From assembly GCA_003116995.1 (NCBI GenBank), contig BDSL01000055.1, positions 310,001-374,000 on the forward strand: DNA of 64,000 bases, written 5' to 3'. The stretch comes from Yamagishiella unicocca. Taxonomy: Eukaryota; Chlorophyta; Chlorophyceae; Chlamydomonadales; Volvocaceae. Shown one piece after another: positions 1 to 12,800 of the stretch (its first letter is position 1; each line of letters begins with the position of its first letter). The position numbers were made by a program, and so were the translations under genes. The notes beneath the pieces were generated by a model. That model did no database searches, was not told the origin of the DNA, and was given only the letters and a program-made list of their open reading frames with translations.

Positions 1-647
1 CAGCAGCTCACCCACCAATCAACCGGTCGGCCCCCTTTCACTAAAGTATACTTCGCGGCTGTGCGGCCGCGCCTCCTGGATCCACTCGGTCACTGCTGTC
101 CAGCTCTGGTCAATGCTGTCTAGCTCTGGTCAATGCTGTCCAGCTCTGGTCGAGTGGCTGGTATTGTAGGTCAAAATGATACAACAAACGGCGGCAGCAA
201 CGAGGGCGAGTGGATCTGCCGCCAGAAAACTACCACCCTGGCCCGCCAACAGCCTTCACATCAAATCTTTCCAATTGAACACCCCTGGAAGACCAACGTG
301 GCAAGCAACTTGTACCGCAGCTGCTCGGCACGCGTCCTGGAAATCAGCAGCGTTACTCCATACGCTCAATGCAGGACTCAAGAGCTGCTACCGCTCCTCG
401 TTGCTACTACACCGTCCTCGGACGCCCTTGACACCCTATTGCGGCAGGGTTTGCTACCGCTCCCAACACAAAGCCCCACGCCCACCCTGAAATCGGGAAA
501 GGAAAACGCCTGACCCAATCCGCGTGTCTGTCGTAGCAGCAGCAGCAGCAGCAGCAGCAGTAGCAGCACTGAACCTGGTCGCACGCGAGCAGTAGCAAGC
601 TGGCGGACTACTGCTGCCCGGCTGCAAATATGTTCCTGTCAGAGCTG
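1..647. other. No gene recognised; left edge
   Basis: No conserved protein is seen in any frame. Two simple repeats stand out: three tandem copies of a 20-bp unit (TGCTGTCCAGCTCTGGTCAA) at 93-151, and an imperfect (AGC)n tract at 534-567. The stretch lies downstream of the minus-strand kelch gene and probably includes its 3' UTR. Confidence 0.6.
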
Positions 648-2069
648 CTACTGCTCCGTGACGTGAACATCTAGGACGAAAAGGTCGCCCAGCCGCTCGT
701 TGTTTCGGTCCAGACCCCCGTGAACGACCAGCCGACCGTCAGACGTGGTGGCAGCGGCGAACCAGCCGCGGGGTCCCGGTGACTCGCCGGCCGCCTCCAG
801 AGCAGACCAGGACCCCGCGCCCCCGCCGCCGTACACCATCAGGCTGGCGCAGAAGTCACCCGCGCCGTCGTGACCCTTGTCAGAGGGGTCCACCTCACCA
901 CCGTACGCCAGTACGGCGCCCTTATGCGCGCAGTCGGAGCGATCGCAGTCGTGCGCCGCGGCTCCGAAGACGCTGCGAGCGGACAGCTTCCCGCCGCCGC
1001 CGTGGGGGTGCGTGTCGTGGCTGTCAGCGCACGAAGGACAGGTGGGGCCGCACCATGTGTTATCCGCGATGCTGTAGGTAGGCAGGTAGGCAGGTAGGCA
1101 GGCACGGGCGGGGAGGGGTATCTCTGTTAGCAGCGGCAATCGTGATTGGTAGGCAGAGGCAAGCACCGTCCGGCAAGAGAGGACAAAACAACCGATGATT
1201 GGGCAGCAGGCGCAACCTTGTGCATGCGCGGTCCAGCGGGGGCTACGGTTGAGCAGTTGGTTTGGCTGTGACGCACCTATACACGTGCATGTCGTCAAGC
1301 TCACGTCCGCAGAACCCAGCAACCACGTACAGACCCAGCCGGTCGCCAGAAGCCCCGACCATAACTGGCGCCGCCACTAGGCAGCTGCCGCCCCGCCCAG
1401 GCACGGCGTCCGCCGACGGCGCCGCCAGCGGCTTCCAGGTATTGGTTGCGGTGTCGTACTCATGGAGGTCGTTCAGACGTCCCTCTTCACCGCAGCCGCC
1501 GAAGACGTAGAGCTTTGTGCCTACCGCCGCCATGGTGTGGTAGGAGCGCTTGGCCGGCAGCGGACCCAGCGGCTCGACACGGCTCCAGGTGTGCGAGGTG
1601 GTGTCGAAGGCGTGGAGGTCGTTGCTTGCGCCCTCGCCCATCGCCAGGCCTGACCTGTTTGGTGTCGGTTGGGTTCCAGCCGGCGCGGTTGGATTGCAGG
1701 GTTAGGACTTGCCTTTCGCGTGTCCTGTCGCAGCCCTGAAAATCCAACCTGATAGTCTGCATCTTCAAACGCATGAAGCTGCTGCTGCTGCAAGCCCACC
1801 CCTTAGTTTCACCTGCCGCCAAAAATGTATAACACCGAGCCGACAGCTGCCGCTGCATGTGCGACGCGCGGGCTGGGCGGCTCTCCTTGCACGCCCAGCA
1901 CCCGCCACGTGCCGTCCGCGAAGCTGTACTCGAAAATGTCGCTGCCAACGGGAACGCGGGGATCATGCTCGCCACCAAATAGGAAAAGCTTGTCGCCAAT
2001 TACCGTGATGGAATGGCTGGACCTTTCCACCGGCAACGTGCCGGTCTGCGGCATACGTGTCCAGCGCAT
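648..2069 (-). CDS. Kelch-repeat beta-propeller protein, 352 aa, 3 exons
   Basis: Exons on the minus strand are 2069-1813, 1654-1277 and 1071-648. They join in phase to a 352-residue protein ending in a TAG stop. The protein is almost entirely kelch repeats: LFLFGGE, LYIFGGR, LYVFGGC, LAYGGEVDPSD and LVVHGG mark successive blades, each with the usual following Tyr/Trp positions (for example TWRVL, TWKPL). Kelch propellers bind protein partners or, in plants, act as nitrile-specifier-type proteins. The stretch GGEVDPSDKGH resembles an acidic/His segment of that plant group, but a substrate cannot be inferred from this. ATG at 2069 was chosen as the first ATG before the first blade; an upstream exon is possible. 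Intron 2 contains a GGCA-rich microsatellite (about 1078-1103). No signal peptide or membrane segment is visible. Confidence 0.85.
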
Positions 2070-2667
2070 GATCACTTGCACTCGAGTATAACACAGGTAC
2101 AGGTGGTTTTAGAGGTGCGCGATAGAAACTGGGCGAGTCGATTTCGCAGGTGTGGCCTCGCGGCGCGTGTCGGACACACAATCGGACGTACATTGGCCAG
2201 ATTCCTGTGGAGTCCACAGAGATGTGTAGTATAGCAAAGGCTCATAACCATGGCAGTACGAAAGAAAGAATATGCGGCTCGTGCCAAGTACTACAGTAAT
2301 GACGTCCGAGGGTAATACTGTTGTCCCTGGTGTATTTCAGCTTCCCAGCCATGCAAGGACTGCGCTGATGTCTCACATGTTGTAGGGGCCCATACCGAAT
2401 GCAGCACTGGGCCTCATCAAGTACAACTATGTTAATACGGCAGGCGGGAGCAGGAACACGGGAGTGCAGAAGCTGCAGGGTCAACCTTAAACATTATCAC
2501 TTGTGCTCAAAACGTTTCATGGTTGCAAAGCACATGTTTTAGCATTAGAGCGGAAGGTAGCTTCTGCCGTTGAACGAGGAGGGAGCGCACCGAACATGCA
2601 GCCAAAGTGTTGGCGTATTATTTTTGGTACTCAGCTGGTCGAGTTGTAAGCTGGATTTGTTGAACAA
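2070..2667. promoter_or_regulatory. Divergent intergenic region between kelch gene and TRAPPC5
   Basis: About 600 bp separate the start codons of the two divergently transcribed genes, so both promoters should lie here. I could not identify a convincing TATA box or other named element. No conserved ORF is present. Confidence 0.5.
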
Positions 2668-4384
2668 ATGAACGCTCGGCAGACCGCAAAGCATAGTCTG
2701 AATATTGTGGATCGGCCGCTCTCGAAGAACAGAGCAGAGGCAAGCATGCTGGCTGTGTTATGCTCTATGGTGTTTACAGCACATATATGAGCGCTCGGGG
2801 AGGTGTCGGCGTTCTAACTCGTCTTTTGCAGGTGCCCACCGTAAGCTTGAGCGCTTTCGCATACCTTTTCAGCGAGTACATACAGTATCTGGTAGATCGG
2901 GCTAACAGCATCAGCGAGCTCGAAGACAGGTGAGCAGCGACATTCAAGTCCCCCTGACCCCCGTTCCTCTAGGCCTCGTCCTCCCGCCCCAGAGCGCATA
3001 CCTTGCCCTTCAACTATCAGCATCATTAAGTTGCATCGCGCTACCGGTGACCGCAAACCATGATGAACGCAACCCTAGGTCCCTGCGGTCCAGAACCAAC
3101 TCCCAACTCCCCCTCCTACCGGCCACGGTGGACCGGTTCCCCTTTCCCCGCCGTCGCCACTGCCACGTCTACGGTTCAAAGGCTCGAAAAGGTGGGCTTC
3201 GAGGTAGGGCTCCGCGTCTTGGAGCTGCTGTCGTACCGCGAAAAGGTTCTTCGCCGCAAGACTGACGTGCTGGATATCCTGCGCTTCATCCACGGACCAG
3301 CCTGGCAGTACTTGTTTGGAAAGACCGCCGACGACCTGCAGCAGGCGGCGAATGTGGGTCGGGACAGCGTCGGGGGATGGGTCCAGGACGAGGGTGCGGG
3401 GGAGGGGGGAAGAACGAGATGGGTCCAGGACGAGGGTGCGGGGGGGGGGAGGAAGAGCGACTACTGGAGGGTTGGGACTTTCGAAGCAGGGGTGGGGCCT
3501 CTGGTAACGTGTGGTGAGGGCCCCGGCAGCTTGCGGGACGGGGCCGATGCGTCCGGTAGTAGCCACCACAGGGAGCTAGGGCAGCGGGTTCAGTTGGGTC
3601 GGACAGCTTGGGGCTCTCGGTCGGTCAATCGAAATCAAGCCAGGGTTGGGCGCGGTCTGTGAGTCGACAATGCGATTGCGGGGTGCGGAGGCGGGTGCGG
3701 TTCGGCATGGGGCTGTTGGGCTTGCGGCGCCGCTGCACTGGCACTCCCTGGACCAGCGATCCTGTTCCCGACCCCGCGGCGCTGGGTGCAGGCCGATGAC
3801 GAGTACTACATCCGCGACTACGACTTGCTAGTTTCGCGCTACATCTCGGTGCCGAGGTCCTATGAGCCGTTTAACCCTGGGACGCTGGCGGCGGGAATCA
3901 TGAGGGGCATGTTGGACAGCGCGGGCTTCCCGGCAAGGTGAGGCGGAGCGAGGGCTCGGAGGAAACCCGTGGGTTGACACATAGGGAGGCCGGGCCGAGG
4001 GCGGGGCGGGCGGGGGGTGGGGATAGATCTGGTGGAAGTGTCAGCGGGAAGGAGTCGGAGGAGAGGAGACGTAATGCAGCCGCGGTGGCTTTGTGGTCGT
4101 CTTCTTGGTTGCACATGGAGGAGGTGGGGGGATGCGAGCAAGCCAACACGGCTCTCGTCCAAAGACGTCTGTGGTGATGTGACTTCGAAACCGATACTTG
4201 CGGTGCCCCGGGCTCGCCCTCCTTCCACCCCCCTTGCGTCTGGCCCCCTCGGTATCCCCTTAGGGTCACGGCGCACTTCGTGGCTCACAAGGATCGGCCG
4301 CGACCGATTACCACCTTCATGATCAAGTTTGAGCCGTCGGTGATGCAACGGCAGTCCTATCTGGAGGCGGCGAAGAAGGGGTGA
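2668..4384 (+). CDS. TRAPPC5: TRAPP complex subunit 5 (Trs31/Bet3 family), 202 aa, 5 exons
   Basis: Exons are 2668-2739, 2832-2929, 3182-3353, 3792-3937 and 4264-4384; all phases close and the protein is 202 residues, about the length of known TRAPPC5. Diagnostic stretches are NIVDRPLSKNRAE near the N-terminus, VSLSAFAYLFSEY, VGFEVGLRVLELLSYREK, FIHGPAWQYLFGK, and VTAHFVAHKDRPRPITTFMI near the C-terminus. The family forms the alpha/beta Bet3 fold and is a core subunit of the TRAPP complexes, which act as Rab GTPase exchange factors in ER-Golgi traffic and autophagy. Intron 1 starts with GCAAGC, so it is a GC-AG intron; the canonical GT alternatives nearby break the conserved reading frame. 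Intron 4 carries one copy of the dispersed intronic element near 3955-3980. Confidence 0.95.
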
Positions 4385-6813
4385 CGGAGCCCTTGAGTGT
4401 CTGCCGGTAATGGCCGCGCTTGCTGGGCCAGGACCAGGAGTGTTGCCTTGCTCCAGTCGGCAATGGCTGGGAATGGTGCGAGGGCACGTGTTGCGTTCGT
4501 TTCTTGTCACTTCGGGGACAGCGCTGCTGGACATGTGTGCAGATAGTATGCGTCGCGAGCATCGCGCACGTTACAGTCAACAAGCAGGTAATTACGTTTG
4601 CTCCATCGGAGTTGAGCAGTAACCGTTTGCCTGGCCTGCAACATTGAAGTAGATCTCGCATGGTTGCATTTGTGCGACGCATTGTATAGGTAGAGGTGGT
4701 GCCAGTTGTAGGAAGTGTATTACACGAACAGTCAACAGTGGTCATCCAGCAAGCATAAGAGCTTGCTCATGCCCCTCGCTACCAACTGGCTGCAAATGCA
4801 GCCTCACAGCGCTGCGGCGGACTGTAGCACAGCCTGCGCATCGTACTGTTCTTTTAAATGGCCCAACCGCGCCACGACCGGACGTTAGCCGACTATTACA
4901 CACCATGAGAAAGAAGCAAGGTTGAACCAGCGCGACCGTAACTTCACAATCTTGCCATTCACCTTGACAGCGGTCTCTGGGAGGTTCACAGCCCGCGAAC
5001 GTGCGACTACACAGAGCGGTTGAACTTGTAGCCATCAAAACACAAAAACACACATACATGACTAAAACTGCATTCCCTAGCAACATTCTGGGCGATTGCA
5101 TGCATCACACCAGAATGATGACGTAACACACTGGGCGATGACGTACTGGCAAGCAGCACACACCCTAACAACACCGCAAGGCTATGTCGGGGCCTGCGCC
5201 GCCGTCTAGTGTGGGGAAGCGTACTTAAAACTGTGGACGTGCAGTGCGTGCTGCAACCTGTGCCAACGCATGGGCATCAGCACACCAACATCTCCACCTA
5301 CAAACCCTACGACAGATGGACGCGGTATGGGGGCCCATGGACGGCAGTTACCGCGATGACCCATCACGCAGCCTGCAGCCCAACACAATTGTTGCCGCTA
5401 GCAGCTCACGTGGTGGGCACAACCGCCGGCGACCCACAGCCCATGAGCCCCCGAAAGGTACGCTACAGAGCTCAGGACAGGCAGACCTCAGGACATCCGG
5501 CTTTCATGCGCAACTCAGGTCATGTGCATGTCATATGACCGATGGTCAACAGCAAATCGAAGGCCTGGCGACGCACCACCAGGCAACTGAGAAGTGGAAG
5601 GCTTGGCCCGCCGTCGACCAGCGCACAGTATGCTCCCGCCACCCTACAAATGTGGGCTACAATGTCCTGTACACCCTCACGTAATCAGAATAAAGTTGCC
5701 ATCAAGGCGGAAGCGTAAGCAACGTCCCACACCTGATGGCAACGAGCAGGTCGGGTAAAGCGCCACCCGACAGTTCCGAGCTTGACCCCCATGCGCGATG
5801 AAGGCCCAGTCCAATGAACAACATTAGGCTGCTACCACTCCGCAAACACGGCAGCCAAGCTCGGCAGCAGCCATTGTAACTCGGTACTATAATTCAACGT
5901 CAGCAGCCCGTCCAAGCGTACTGCCTGCACCGCCGCTCCCGAAGCCCAGGCGAAGCCTCAGCCCGCTCTTAGTGTCCCGAGCGACTCAACATACCCCTCG
6001 GTCAAGCCATTCGCCTCATCATACCTGCAACCCACCGACTACGAAGCGCCATCACTGCACCGCTAAAGAACGTCGTTGTGGGCTCGCCGCAGTGGCACGG
6101 CTGCCCATGTGGGGCATGCGGATCTCAACCTATCTGGGCAGCACACCCTGCAGCCACTCCTCCGCGTGGTAAGCGTGTGTTGGGTTCCTTGCGACCCGGT
6201 CGCCTCCATAACGAAACCCACGCCTCCCCTACCGGCTACGTTTCATCACCGTCAGTTAAAAACAATCCAGTGGCGTGGGTGCACCGAACGGAGGACACGC
6301 TGGCAACATTGCCAGGTTATGTAGTAGCCATGAGCACATCCGCGATGTGATACGATGCGCATGTCGCCAACCCAAGTCCCTGCTGTGACCCCTAACCCAG
6401 CCCGCGTACGTAAGCTGAGGACTGCGCAAGCATGCACCAGAACCCCATATTGCGAAGCGACCACGCTGGCACGGTCTGGTCCGCCGTAGAGGTAAACGGT
6501 GGACCGTGCGGAGGGCATGGCTGAATGATCTACAGGGTGACATTCCACTCCATGAGTCCCAAGACGCAAGGCAAGTCCCATATACCAACCACAAACCACT
6601 GGGCCCAATCCATGCGTCAACTGCGCTTCCCTGCCCTCATAGCACAAGGTACTTCAAGCTTGCAGAGCAGCAGGCAGTTTGCACCTGACGTGCCCGATGC
6701 GGCGTACTGCCTTACTACGAACATTTGCTAGTGTAGCCAGGGTTCACCGTGTGCCATGGTTTTGCCGACGCAGCATCAGTCGCCGTCTCCGGCGTTGTTA
6801 TCATGGGAAAACA
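4385..6813. other. Convergent intergenic region, no gene recognised
   Basis: The 2.4 kb lies between the 3' ends of TRAPPC5 (plus) and exportin-1 (minus). The open frames here, including a 146-codon one at 5244-5684, show no domain, no conserved motif and none of the strong third-position GC bias of the neighbouring exons. Both 3' UTRs must fall here, but I could not place the poly(A) sites. Confidence 0.6.
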
Positions 6814-9800
6814 CTATGCATCGTGCATGTCCTCAGCACCCATCGCCTCAGCCTGCAGAGGGACGCATGGAAGCGGGCAGCGTCGCCAAACTGGCGTGTG
6901 TAGCGCGCAGGGCTTGCACAGCAGCACGAAACAGCCTGGGTACCTAGCCAGGAGCAACGGAAGCACCCCTTCCCTGCGCACCTGGGGAATGAGGCCCGGA
7001 ATCGCCGCCAGTTGGCGTTGCCGTACATCGCGCTGCTCCACCACCTGCTTCTCAACGTCCTCCGCGAAGAGGTCGGCGTTGTCCTGCGCCACCGTGCGTC
7101 GTTGCATTACGCGAGGACAGCAATTTCGGGGGGACGGATACCGCAAATTGCTGCGCCTACACCACCTAGCCAATAGACGATCCTCGACGTACAATGCTTC
7201 CCCGCGCCCTGACCCGCAGGTGATCAGAATGCAGCTGCCGCCGAAGGGCAAACCCTGCAGTTCGTACCCACCGTCCTACCTCACGCCCCTCTACAGCAAT
7301 ACCTCACGCCCCCCTGCGCACATACCGTTCCAAGCCAGCCCCGGCCGCACCCACCTGGCTGGCGAACTGCTTGGTTTGCACGAGGAAATCCCGCAGGTGG
7401 TGCTTGAATGCGGAGAAGTCCTTGTACTCGAACATGCCCGACACGCATGCGCTCACCTGCGACCAGTTGCGCAGGTAAGATCCATCAAGGAGAGCAGCTA
7501 GTTTGTGGCCCAAAGCCGATCGGCCACATCAACCTACGCCCAGCTGACAAAAGAGCCTGCAGCTGTTGCTGCGCGCCTGCCATGGGCTTCAGCCCCACGG
7601 CTCGAAATGCGCGGGCCAATAGGTGGACAAGATTGCAGACGCGTTGCAGACGTATCGTTACCAGCCGTTCAACTCGAAAGTGGTCACGCACCTGTGGCTG
7701 TGTGAGGTTGGGGAAGGACGTGGACAGCAGTCCCACTACGTGCACGCGGACGAAAGCCGAATTTGTGGGGAATGCTCCGGGCCCCTTGGCCGCCACGTCC
7801 CACAACGGCGCCTTGACCACGTTGGCATCCAGAATGGTGAACAAGTGGTGCAGGATGCGCGCCTGGCTCTTGAAGCCAGGCTTGTGGAAGGAATCTGCGC
7901 AGCCGAAGAGCAGTAAGGATGGGAGGCCGTCGTCAAATTGTTGTCAAATGTCGCGCCAAGTGATGGAGGTCGCCGAGGTCGCGTGGCTCCACACAAAAAA
8001 GGTGCGCAATCCGCCTTCCTCCCATTATGAATTCCAATCCAGTATCACCCATACATACCGCAGGCACCCACCTGTCATGACCGCCAAGATTTCATTGAGG
8101 AGATGAAGGTAGTACGTCTGGTGGAACTGCGTAGCGTACTCCGACCCTGCAAACTGCACCAGCAGGTCGTGGAGCAGCGCCAGGCCCGTCTCCGCAACGT
8201 TGCGCTCCGTGTGTCTGAATGCCCACACGATCGAGTCGATCACCAGCTTGAGCTGCGCCGCGCTCATCAGGTAGAGCGTGCTGCAGGCGAGGCGGCAAGA
8301 AGGGCTGGCGGGTTAAGTACTCCCATCGGCCATCAATCGGGGAGAGGTTAACAGGGACACTATGGCAAATGGCTGTCCAGTGCTGTTGCAAATAATGGGC
8401 GTGTAACATATACGCCCCCCGACTATACCCGACTGGAGAAGCTGCCGCGTTTTTGGTAACCTTCCTGGCCTGCCATGTAAACTACCCTAGCCCTTTACAC
8501 CCATCCGCTGTAAGACGCATAGTAGGCCCCCCCACACACCATGCCCTTACGCCGACCCGTACGTACTTGAAACATGAGTTCACGATGGCGTGCAGCAGCG
8601 CGAAGAACTGCAATCGGTGCTCCGGATAGTCCTCGAAGTTGCGCGTGATCATGGTGAGCGTGCACTCGAACAGCGCCTCGAACACGCGGGGCACCTCGGG
8701 CTCCATCAGCTGGCGGAGCTTGTTGATGATGGCGGCCATGAGGCTCAGCACCTCGGCGTCGCTGGGGGCACCGCGGAAGCGAGGTAGGGAGGGATGTGCT
8801 TAGGAGGCGGTCGGTGGTCATGTCGACACGGCGAGAGAAGACAGCTAGGGTGAAGGGAAGACGAATGGAGATAGCGGGGGGCGAAGGGAAGACGAATGGA
8901 GACATCTAGGGCGAAGGGAAGACGAATGGAGACAGCTAGGACGAAGGGAAGGCTTAGATAAGGACAGACCAGAAGTGTCCTCACCGCGCGTCGGCAACAC
9001 TCCGCGCATAGTCGCCCAGGAGCGGGTCCATCATGGCGGGAAGGTAGGTGGCCGCCAGCAGCTGCGGGTCGTCACACTTGTCCACGAACGTCTCGATCAG
9101 CTTCAACGCCACCTTCTTGACGCTGCGCATGTACTTGACGAAAGTGCTCCTGTGGATGAAATATGACGATGCGGCCGGGAGCGTTCATTCAGCGCAACCA
9201 AAGGTACATCTCAATATTGGTCGAGGGCAGGTGGAGTTTGGTTCGTCAGGCTCAGCGACAAAGACTGGGTGTCTGCATGTTAGCAGTACGCAACCAGGCA
9301 CGAAAAGCTGAAGGCAGCGCGCATGGTGTGGCCCACCCAAACACCACACTGTTGGGCTACAAGCAGAGCGACAGCCCAATTGCTTCCGGCATGGCGTTAG
9401 CCACCCACGGGACGCCGTCCCTTCCTTCACCACGACATTCAATTCCATTGATGCCCTCACTTGGACCCCTACCTGGCCGCATTGGCTCCCCCTGCTGCTA
9501 TGGCCTGGCTGATAAGCTCACTGTACAACCGGTACACCTGTGTAAGGGGATGGGTAGCGACGGCGGCGGGTATGATGCGAAGTCGATGGACAGAAGGACA
9601 TGTACGGAACGAGACCAACATGCCGACGTCACGGCGTCCGCAAACCTAATCCGTAACTTCTGGAATGGGGACAGATGCGGCTGACCTCACGACGTTTTAA
9701 AAAGTCAACGCCGACGCCGCGCGTTGGCGTTTTATGAGGCCAACGCGGCGCCCCCGCAGCCTTACCTGCAGCATGTCCGCGAAGATGACGTTGAACTGCA

Positions 9801-12800
9801 CCAGGAACGGCTGCCCCAGCGAGGTGCACACGGACACGTTGGTCTGCAGCACGTTCTGGATGGACTTGACCACCTCCTGCTGTTTTAGCACCTCTGGGTT
9901 GGCGCGCGCCTGGGCAAGAATCTGGCTCCAGGTCGTGTTGGGCGGCCCCATGAGCCGGTGCTGAAAAGGCGAACGAGAAGAAAGGCGGAGCGGTCGAAGA
10001 CAAGCTTTCAGGATACGATAGCTTTGTAAATGCGAAATCCAAATATACCCAAGTATACTTGCTTGTATCGCAGTCACCCCATTGTCGCGTGTCAGCTCTC
10101 CCAGCTGGTACCCCTTATCTCTCCGTCGTTCTGATCAACATAGGCCCCCTGTTAATTGCCTGGGTTGAGCGACATCGGTGTTCTATTCGATGGTCGGGTT
10201 CCCAACCTGCTCACCAAGTAATCATCCCGCTTCACGGGGTCCGACTCCGCGCCAATCATGAGCCCCACAGCCTCGTAAAAGGTGTGGATCTGGTGCGGCT
10301 GCAGGTCCTGGATGGTCTCCGTCAGCCCATTGAGCAGCTCGCAGATAAACGGCTCGCGCTCCTGGACCTGCGCGAACTCATTGGAAGGCGTTATACGTCC
10401 ACCGTGTATGCATCGCAGCAGGGTTAACGCACTTGCTCCACGTCGCCACTATTAATCGCCTTCAGATTGGCATAGCAATCCATGTGTGGGTAGCTCGAGA
10501 ACGCAACAATGTTGGCGTGGAGTAGTAATAGAAGACTGTAGGTGACGTTATAAGGGTATGGGCAGCTAATAAGAGAGTGGGTGCATACCAGCCTGCGCAC
10601 CTGCAACACGACGAACTTGCGCCGGCATTTGTTGCAGATCTTGAGGAACGTGTCGCAGGCCATGTCCTGAGAGCGAGGTAGCCCATAAGAGCCGGAGGGC
10701 GGGGGGGGGGTCTTTATAAGGACATTCGGAGGGCGGGGGGGTCTTCATAAGGACATTCGGAGGGCGGGGGCGGTCTTTATACGGATATTGGAAACAGAGG
10801 TCATGCTGGTGACTGAACTAGTCGGTCAACAGCATATCCATTGCCGCCTTATCAGCAATCCCATCGCAAAGCGCGGGAGCCCGCGCACCTGCACTCCTGG
10901 GTGTGTTTCGTGCATGAACTCAAAGAGCTTGTTGACGACCGTCTTCAGGAACTTCCAGTGCGCACGCAGGAATTTCGGGTACTGGCCCACCACGTACCTG
11001 GGTGGGAACAAACGAGCGATTCGGGTACGTGGCGTGCTTCAGCCGTGCACGGGAGCAAGGTGCGGAAACCCACGCGTGCGAGGCGTGCGCTTCAGCAATG
11101 CCGTACGAGGTACTGCAACGCACACAAGTGACTTCACCCTAACAGATATCGGTAAGCTGGTCCAAATCCCGTACCTACTCTAAAATGCCCGGGACGGCCG
11201 CCTATCGCAGATGCGAACATGCCCCGTTGTGCTTGTCAGCGCCGCAATCGGCGTAGCGATCGCTATTTACCCCTCGGGGACTACAGCAGCTGCCGACGAG
11301 CCCTGCTTGCATGCCATGAATCCCCAACACCGTGTCACCCCCGTCATACCAGCCGTTCGGCCCACCCAAAAGGCCCAGTAGAGGAAGCCGTGGCTGTGTA
11401 ATCCACGACATGGACCAATTCGAATTCCAGTCCACTCACATGATGTTGGACGCAATGACCGCCTTGTTGTCCTTGCCGCGCGTCACCTCACACAGGTTAA
11501 GCAGGTCCCGAATCACCGTCACCAGGAAACGATTCTCCTGCGCCCCGCAGTGTAACCGTAACAACCGCGTCAGTGCGTCTTCTTGCCAAAGGTGGAAGCA
11601 GGCGCCCGGCCAGAGAACAAAGAAACACCTTCCGAGAATGTTGACAATCATCCCTATCGCCGTAATGACGGTAACACTCTAGTTCCGCAATTAAGCACTG
11701 GTGCTTTGAACTCTCCATCATAACTGGCAACACAACAGTCACTCTATTTGTCGTCCATGTAGTTTGAAATGCCCTGGAACCTGGAAAACTGCGCCGTATG
11801 CTGTGCACTGTACACAGGGCGGCCTTCAAAGTAGGCTTCGTGTCCTATCCAAGTGCGAGGCTAAAGCGTAGGTGACACGGAATAAGCGCCCACCTACCTG
11901 CTCGTCCGCCATCGACCCGGCAATCGAACCGATCGCCCAACACAATGTGTTGAGAGCGCCCCATGTCCATTTGGCACCCGCCAGCTGCTGTTGAGTTCCA
12001 AGAGCGCCGAGCGCGTGGGGTGGGGAAACGGGATTCAGGGATAGGCCAAAGGCTATGCCCTGCAGCAGCCAATCGTGCAACAAGCGCCATCTCCTTGCTG
12101 ATGATGCAATGCCATTAACAGCGGTGTAGTTGGAATGCAAGAAGGTATGCACAACTTCATCTATTTCACAAACGTGGCGGCTACTATTGCTTCAATGCAG
12201 CATAAGTACAAGGCGTAAGACAGTAATCGTCATCGATCAGCCTCCCCAAGTCATTGCTTTCCATTTCCCACAGGCAATACCAGTCGGCACCTGCATGCGG
12301 AGCTTCTCCAGCATTTGCTGCTCCGTGTCGTCATAATCGAGGTGACACAAGTACACGAGCGTCTCGCGCATCGACTTGTACTGTGCCAGCACGTCGTTAT
12401 CCTTCATCGTTTCGCGCACAATGTTACCGTTCTCATCCTCCACCACGATCACCTGCGAAGTGCACGACAAAGGGGTGAGCAGCTGATGCTGAAGCTGAAG
12501 CAACTAGCCAGGTGCAGTCAGCCAGCGCGCCAATGCACCAAACAGTGCAGAGGAGCCACCTTCGCAGAGCTGGGGTGGCAGGCAGGAACTCAGTATGTTG
12601 CGCAGCAACATTTCGTCCGACATGGGCCCCAACATAATGCCCGCTGCACGCACAGTCATGCCCAGTGCAGTTTCATGCCATCGCCACACACGCACCTCCT
12701 CGGGCTTGGCCATCCTGCAAACCATTAGCTGCCGCAGCTTTGAAAGGACGGGTCGGTACAGCAGCTTGCGACCACCCGGTGCCTGAGCCACGCCGTGCGT

